A DNA stretch of 64,000 bases from Lagopus muta (taxonomy: Eukaryota; Chordata; Aves; Galliformes; Phasianidae), in NCBI RefSeq assembly GCF_023343835.1, contig NC_064437.1, positions 15,619,501 to 15,683,500 on the forward strand, in the 5' to 3' direction. Positions 46,701 through 64,000 of the stretch are shown here, piece by piece. Each line of letters opens with the position of its first letter. The first letter of the stretch is position 1. Both the position numbers and the translations under genes were made by a program. The notes beneath the pieces are model-generated. The model saw nothing but the letters and a program-made list of their open reading frames with translations. It was not told the DNA's origin and searched no databases.

Positions 46701-49433
46701 CCACACAGTGCGGCTGATAGCAACAGCTGGGACATCCAAGGGCAACTGGAGCTGTGGAGTGTCACAGGATTCCCTGGTGCTAGAATGGCACAGCCGCAGC
46801 CTGCAGGGTATGGCTAATGAGCAGCTGGAGAGGCAGGAGGGCCCTGAGTCTTGCTCATTAGGTTTGCCACAGCACCTCGCATCAGTGAGTGCACATTAAC
46901 CAGCTGCGGCAGCAGCAGTGAAGAGACTGTAGCAGCTGCATTGCTGTGGGATTTGCATGAGTAGAAGACTTGTATGTTTAAACTACCAGTTCAGGCCTTT
47001 TTCAGGCTCAAGGAAAAGAGGGGTATTAATCAGGAAGTCTCTTCACAGAGCTATTAATTCCTCAGCGTGAATGTTCTTGTACGCTGTTTGATTTACCTGT
47101 CTAATGAAAATACTCCTGCGATGAATTCACAGAATAACATTCTAGGTGGTATCAGCCACAACACAGCAGGATTTCCACTGGGAAAAAAAATATGGGTCTT
47201 CAGCTCTTTCTATTCTTGCTACCAATTCTGATGGTCACACCATCACACAAACAGGTGAATCACTAGCTATTATAACTGGATTGAAATTTTCACTTCCTCT
47301 CATATAAGCAGCACTTAGGTTCTACTGTCTTGAATTCACCATGATTCCCAGTGGGCTGGCACTGGTCTCCTACATGTGAGAGGCTTCCACCTCATTGCTG
47401 TCACCCTGGAGCTCTGATTCTTAATTTTTCTGGAAGGTTATTTCCAAAGAGATGATTAAGATGAGCTACTTCCCACCCACTGCGAACACTTACTTGCATA
47501 AACAGATAAGCAAGGCAAAGAATCTTGAAAGGCTCTTAGAGATGAATCTAAATGCACTGAATTGGATCACCAGATTATCAGTTGTTAAAGATGCTACTAC
47601 GAAAAATCTATGGTTCTGGGGGTTGGGCCACTTTGTTGGAAAAATGAAATCTAAATCCACTGCTACAAAAGTCATTTTAAGAATTTTACTAGTTCATCAA
47701 TTAAAATGAAATTATTATTTAACCTGATCTTTTGTTACTAATTCTTGGAATTATGTGTAAGTAGAAAGAAGGAATGTCTGCAAAGTCTCCACTTTTGTCT
47801 AACATTAAACTAATGCATAGCATCTTCCCTTTCCATTTTTAGAGTACAGTTTCTCAATTAACACCTAAGTTTGAACCTAGCAATAAATTTTTCATAAAAG
47901 CTTGTTGAGAACAAACTTTTTTTATACATGATTGGTTCAGCATTATCATATTTGAGCATTAGCATAATAATGATTTGTATCTGTGCGTATGGAATCTGTT
48001 CTGAATTGTTGCAGTTAGTCTTTTCCAAGATAGAGTCTGTTCTAAGATAAAGCAGTTCAGGAGTAAATACAGATACAATTTTCAACATCTCTGAAGTAGA
48101 TAAATAATGAATTCTGATGTGTTAACGTGACTCATGTTGAAATAGTCTTTCATTTCTGCCTGCTTGTCTTCTGTGTTCTAACATCTACCCTCAATGTAAG
48201 GAAACATTTATAAAATAATTATATTCAAAATAGCTGTATTAAGAAAAAATAATGGAAAGTTTTTATAGAAAGTTTAAATGTGTCAGTGTGGTGGTATAAT
48301 TTTATTAACGTTTTACTTTCTAAGGGCTTTTCTTCAAAAAAATCAATGTCTTACAATGTGTAAATGCTTCTGAGTCTGTGTTGTGGTTCAATGCAGCGGC
48401 AGCTCAGCACCACTCAGCTGTTTTCTCACTGCCCTGCAGTGCAATGGGGGAGAAAACTGGAGAAAGGTAGAACTTGTGGGCTGATATAAAGACAATTTAG
48501 TAGGACAGAAAAGGAAGGGAAAATAATGATAATAATGATAAAAGAATACATAAAACAAGTCACGCAGAGTGCAACCGCCTGATGAGTGATTCCAGGCAGA
48601 CCCAGATCAGCTGCAAACACCACTGGCCAACTTCCCCCAGTTTTTATTGCTGAGCACAATGCTACATGGTATGGGACATGCCTGCCATTTGCTGGACAAC
48701 CATTTTTGGTAACACAGTATGGGTAGTCAGGTAGCTGGATGCCTTGAACACCATATTCCAAACATGATTCAAAGCATTGTATTTCATTGAAATCTACACA
48801 CAGTCGATAAAACAGGTTCAGAAATCTGCCATAGCATTCATCAACCCAGGGAAATCCATGGACAACCAGAATTCTGGGCATGTTGTTCCACATTCACTTT
48901 TATGGAGATTATGGAGCTCCTGGGCTACGCATCCTGAAGAAGTATCATTCATGCTCCAAAAATAAGACTTCTGTTGCAACCAGCTGCTGATTACAGACAC
49001 GTAACTTCTCTATCCTTAACACTTTGAGCACTTTGAGTCACATGAGGGTTGTCTTCATATTGTAAAGATACCCTGGAACCTGAAAAGCTTGCAGTAAGAT
49101 TACCTGTGTTGATTTAAAAAACTAAGTAAATTGAATGATGAAGTAAGTTGGTGATTATTATGAAACAAGACTAAAGTAAGCCTTTTTTTTTTTTAAAGCT
49201 GCCTACCTCTGCAGCACCATGAAGTCATCATGCCAACCCTGCTCTTATGGGGAGAAAGAGATGCATTTATGGAAGTTGAGATGGCAGAAATTACAAGGAT
49301 TTATGTTAAAAATCATTTCAGATTAACTATTTTGTCTGAAGCCAGCCATTGGCTCCAGCAGGATCAACCTGACATAGTGAACAAGTTGATATGGACCTTT
49401 CTAAAGGAAGACACAACAAGAAAGAGAGAATGA
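34528..49433 (+). CDS. EPHX4: EPHX4, epoxide hydrolase 4
   Basis: Alpha/beta-hydrolase of the epoxide hydrolase family (formerly ABHD7), with a membrane-anchored N-terminus. Exons: 34528-34770, 37346-37431, 40846-41003, 42998-43126, 44920-45023, 45863-46011, 49199-49433. All introns are GT-AG and the frame is unbroken for 367 residues (human 362). Residues about 18-45 are a hydrophobic signal anchor (RALLFWALVYSYCG). The HGFP oxyanion motif is at 104-107; the GHDWGG nucleophile elbow has Asp173; the second acid is Asp311 in GERDAF; the catalytic His340 lies in ASHWLQQ. So the hydrolysis machinery is complete. The physiological substrate is not established. The first ATG has a poor context (C at -3); Met16 (34573) has a better one and would still keep the anchor. 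It is followed within 820 bp by the BTBD8 promoter. Confidence 0.97.
37346..37431 (+). CDS. EPHX4: EPHX4 exon 2: oxyanion HGFP motif
   Basis: Residues 82-109 plus two bases of Trp110. DSGLRFHYVAAGERGKPLML leads to LLHGFPEFW. Acceptor CCTTCTAG, donor GTAAAA. Confidence 0.97.
37827..37859 (+). repeat. Short tandem GTTAAAAA repeat
   Basis: Three close units of TTGTTAAAAA in EPHX4 intron 2. Confidence 0.7.
38440..38660. promoter_or_regulatory. Possible regulatory patch in EPHX4 intron 2
   Basis: AT-rich stretch containing a perfect 9+9 inverted repeat with a 2-base spacer (38530-38549), another short palindrome (ACTGAA A TTCAGT, about 38577-38589), and several ATGCAAA/ATGCATA-like sites that resemble POU-factor octamers. 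No transposon signature. The regulatory role is inferred only from motif density. Confidence 0.3.
40846..41003 (+). CDS. EPHX4: EPHX4 exon 3: core strand 4 region
   Basis: Residues 110-162 plus one base. VVALDLRGYGETDAP is the family motif after strand beta-4. Acceptor TTTGTTAG, donor GTGAGT. Confidence 0.97.
41004..44919. other. EPHX4: EPHX4 introns 3 and 4
   Basis: Two introns flanking exon 4 (42998-43126). Apart from a short TA/TG-rich patch near 42495-42530, nothing was recognised: no repeat family, RNA gene or extra exon. Confidence 0.55.
42998..43126 (+). CDS. EPHX4: EPHX4 exon 4: nucleophile elbow
   Basis: Residues 163-205 plus one base. LIGHDWGGMIAW holds nucleophile Asp173. NFPHPSVF opens the lid. 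Donor GTGAGT. Confidence 0.97.
44920..45023 (+). CDS. EPHX4: EPHX4 exon 5: lid domain, first part
   Basis: Residues 206-240. Aromatic-rich lid segment (GYYFFFQMPWFPEFMF). Acceptor TTGTTTCAG, donor GTGAGC. Confidence 0.96.
45601..45629 (+). repeat. Tandem 10-mer CTGCCTCCTT, about three copies
   Basis: Two exact and one partial unit in EPHX4 intron 5. Confidence 0.9.
45863..46011 (+). CDS. EPHX4: EPHX4 exon 6: lid domain, second part
   Basis: Residues 241-289 plus two bases. Includes FSQPGALTGPINHYRN; tyrosines here (such as Tyr285) are at lid positions that assist ring opening in the family. Donor GTCAGT. Confidence 0.96.
46012..49198. other. EPHX4: EPHX4 intron 6 (3.2 kb)
   Basis: Contains the antisense ERV-L-type LTR fragment at 48379-48700 and a locally GC-richer, unassigned stretch at about 46650-46900. 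No other feature recognised. Confidence 0.6.
48379..48700 (-). mobile_element. ERV-L-type LTR fragment, minus strand
   Basis: The + strand starts TGTTGTGGTTCAATGCAGC, the complement of the end of the same LTR class as at 6441. It continues with the complement of its poly-purine and T/A-rich part (GATATAAAGACAATTTAGTA, then AGGACAGAAAAGGAAGGG). Similarity fades after about 48700, so the other end of the LTR is truncated or decayed. An antisense open frame crosses this boundary and is not credible as a gene. Confidence 0.68.
49199..49433 (+). CDS. EPHX4: EPHX4 exon 7: catalytic Asp and His, stop
   Basis: Residues 290-367 and TGA. LLLWGERDAFME carries Asp311 and SEASHWLQQDQPD carries His340. 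Acceptor TTTTAAAG after a T tract. Confidence 0.97.
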
Positions 49434-50110
49434 CTGTACATGTTCTAAGGAGTCTACGAAAAAGCTCTACAGATCTAAAAAGTAATTGTTATCAGGGCCA
49501 TACTTCCAGCCTGCCTTCTATTTTGAGCTCTGTTAGAGAAAAGTGTTTTTGATGTACTGTACATTTGGACACCAATGTTTCTGCTAAAAGATGAAGTGAG
49601 TATGAGACTACCAACATTGATTTTACCTGTACACTTGTATTTTGCACATAAAACACCTGCCTTAAGATACATGTATTTGTATAGAAAGAAAATCATGGAA
49701 AATTGCTTGGTTTTGTTTTCTCCCTTGCTTTATAGTCTCTGTGTGTGGTGCCTTTATAAATTTATAATGAAATAATGGAGTGGTGCCATACAGAAGGAAG
49801 TCACAAGTTTTCATTCTCAATTTGCCTGAATTTTTTTAATGTATTTTACCATTAAAGTTATTAACTCTTTTTATTATGTATATTTTAGCATACTGGATGA
49901 CTGAAAAAATTTTGGGCACATTTCTAGTCTTCAAGTGAATAATGATACGTATCTTGTTGTATTGTTGAATGCAGCTGCTTTGTGCAATGTGTTTTTCTTG
50001 ACTAAAAAACGGGAACCTGTACACTCAATGTCTGAACAAGAAGAGTGGGAAATTAAGATCTAACATGTATCAAAACCACCTCTGTCTAATAAAATGCAAC
50101 TTACATTACT
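49434..50110 (+). other. EPHX4: EPHX4 3' UTR
   Basis: AT-rich sequence between the EPHX4 stop and the poly(A) signal at 50088. No repeat or ORF of note. Confidence 0.75.
50088..50093 (+). terminator. EPHX4: EPHX4 poly(A) signal
   Basis: AATAAA in TCTAATAAAATGCAAC, about 655 bases after the stop and the last hexamer before the BTBD8 CpG island. Confidence 0.7.
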
Positions 50111-50499
50111 CCCTTTACCTGGCTTCCCACGGAGAGGTTTCTTACGGATGCTCAGAACGAGGTTTGAACAGCTGAAGTGTCTGTGCACTTCCTCACATGA
50201 TGATTTATTGGAAACAATGCCTCGTTGCTGGCATCGTCCTTCCTATGTTAGCATCTACTGTTCTCATCTCTAAGAACTGCTGCCAAGTTTTTTTCCTAGT
50301 GTTTCAGACACTGATCCCACCTTTCCCACCTATGAATGGCACCTGATACTCAAGTATAATTTTCCCACCAACATTTATATACATCAGTAGTTACACGCCT
50401 TTTAAACTGAACTATAAATTGGGAAGATTGCTGTCTCAGAAGGACGCTGCAGAGCTGCTTTTACTGTTTACACAGCAGTCTTATCTCGGTACGAAAACC

Positions 50500-50912
50500 T
50501 TTGCCGGAAATTGAGGACGTTCCCCCGGCCGGCTGCGCCCCTGCGCGCAGCGCTTTGCGGGAGGCTCCGCCAGGCGGCGGGGAGCGGCCGGGGCACAGCG
50601 CCGGGACTGCGCTCCCGCCACGCCCCTCCGCGGAGGGTGGGGTCAGGCCGGAAGGCCCCGCCCCCTTCCCCGCCCCGCCCGCGGGAGGACGCTCGAGGCG
50701 CCACGGGGAAGGGCGGGGCCGGGCGCCGCGCCGCGAGCCCTCATTGGCGGAGGCGGGTACCGGCCGCGGCCCGAGCCGCGCCGAGGGGCAGCCGCATCCT
50801 ATGGTGCGACCGTGCCTTGGTCCCAGTGGCGGGAAGGGCGCTGTTCTTTCTGCCTTAGGGCCGGCGGGCCGCGCTTCGGCGTCGTAGCGCGGGGCGCTGT
50901 GACTGCCGGCAC
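50500..50912 (+). promoter_or_regulatory. BTBD8: BTBD8 CpG-island promoter
   Basis: Very GC-rich, CpG-dense, TATA-less. Sites seen: inverted CCAAT (ATTGG) at 50743-50747; GC boxes at 50655-50685 and 50711-50719; ETS-like CCGGAA at 50504-50509 and CCGGAAG at 50648-50654. This is a typical housekeeping promoter. The island continues across exons 1-2 to about 51420. Confidence 0.75.
50801..50887 (+). other. Short upstream ORF before BTBD8
   Basis: ATG at 50801 opens 28 codons and stops (TAG) at 50885-50887, 25 bases before the BTBD8 ATG and out of frame with it. It matters only if transcription starts upstream of 50801. Confidence 0.4.

Positions 50913-64000
<13,088 letters not shown>

Noticed and set aside
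48426-48893. 155-codon minus-strand ORF, the longest outside GC-rich DNA and known exons
   Set aside because: It spans the boundary between the ERV-L-type LTR fragment and unrelated intron sequence, has no domain, and includes a run of Ile from a simple repeat.

Overview
The window is vertebrate nuclear DNA, almost certainly from a bird. The genes are split by ordinary GT-AG introns. The interspersed repeats are mostly CR1 LINE 3' ends, plus two ERV-L-type LTRs that I recognise as avian. Two compact, very GC-rich CpG islands sit in AT-rich DNA. Species cannot be fixed from the window; a galliform such as chicken fits best. Three genes run left to right on the + strand: BRDT, EPHX4 and BTBD8. 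As I recall, this is also the human order at 1p22.1.

Layout. 1-13167: no gene seen; an ERV-L-type LTR (6441-7025), two CR1 copies (about 7147-7630 and 11005-11675) and homopolymer tracts; the BRDT promoter or first exon probably lies here unrecognised. 13168-29071: BRDT, 19 coding exons, 996 residues, with an in-frame path through every junction; its 3' UTR probably ends near 30190-30880. 30880-34076: intergenic, one CR1 fragment. 34077-35110: CpG island promoter and first exon of EPHX4. 34528-49433: EPHX4, 7 exons, 367 residues, with a complete alpha/beta-hydrolase triad; poly(A) signal at 50088. 50500-51420: CpG island promoter of BTBD8. 50913-64000: the first six BTBD8 coding exons (two BTB/POZ domains); the gene runs off the right edge.

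The three genes are neighbours, not a pathway. BRDT is a chromatin reader of the male germ line, EPHX4 is a membrane-anchored epoxide-hydrolase-like enzyme, and BTBD8 is a BTB protein whose long C-terminal part (outside this window) is linked to clathrin/AP2 traffic.

The most interesting observations are: (1) the second bromodomain of BRDT has lost its ZA-loop tyrosine pair and other pocket residues while bromodomain 1 is canonical; (2) a well-formed candidate alternative terminal exon in BRDT, with stop codon and AATAAA, that would give a short isoform without the C-terminal P-TEFb-binding motif, like BRD4-short; (3) a CR1 copy with an inverted 5' part; (4) a short upstream ORF before BTBD8; and (5) a palindrome-rich, POU-motif-rich intronic patch in EPHX4. 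All splice sites are read from sequence only; no transcript data were available.
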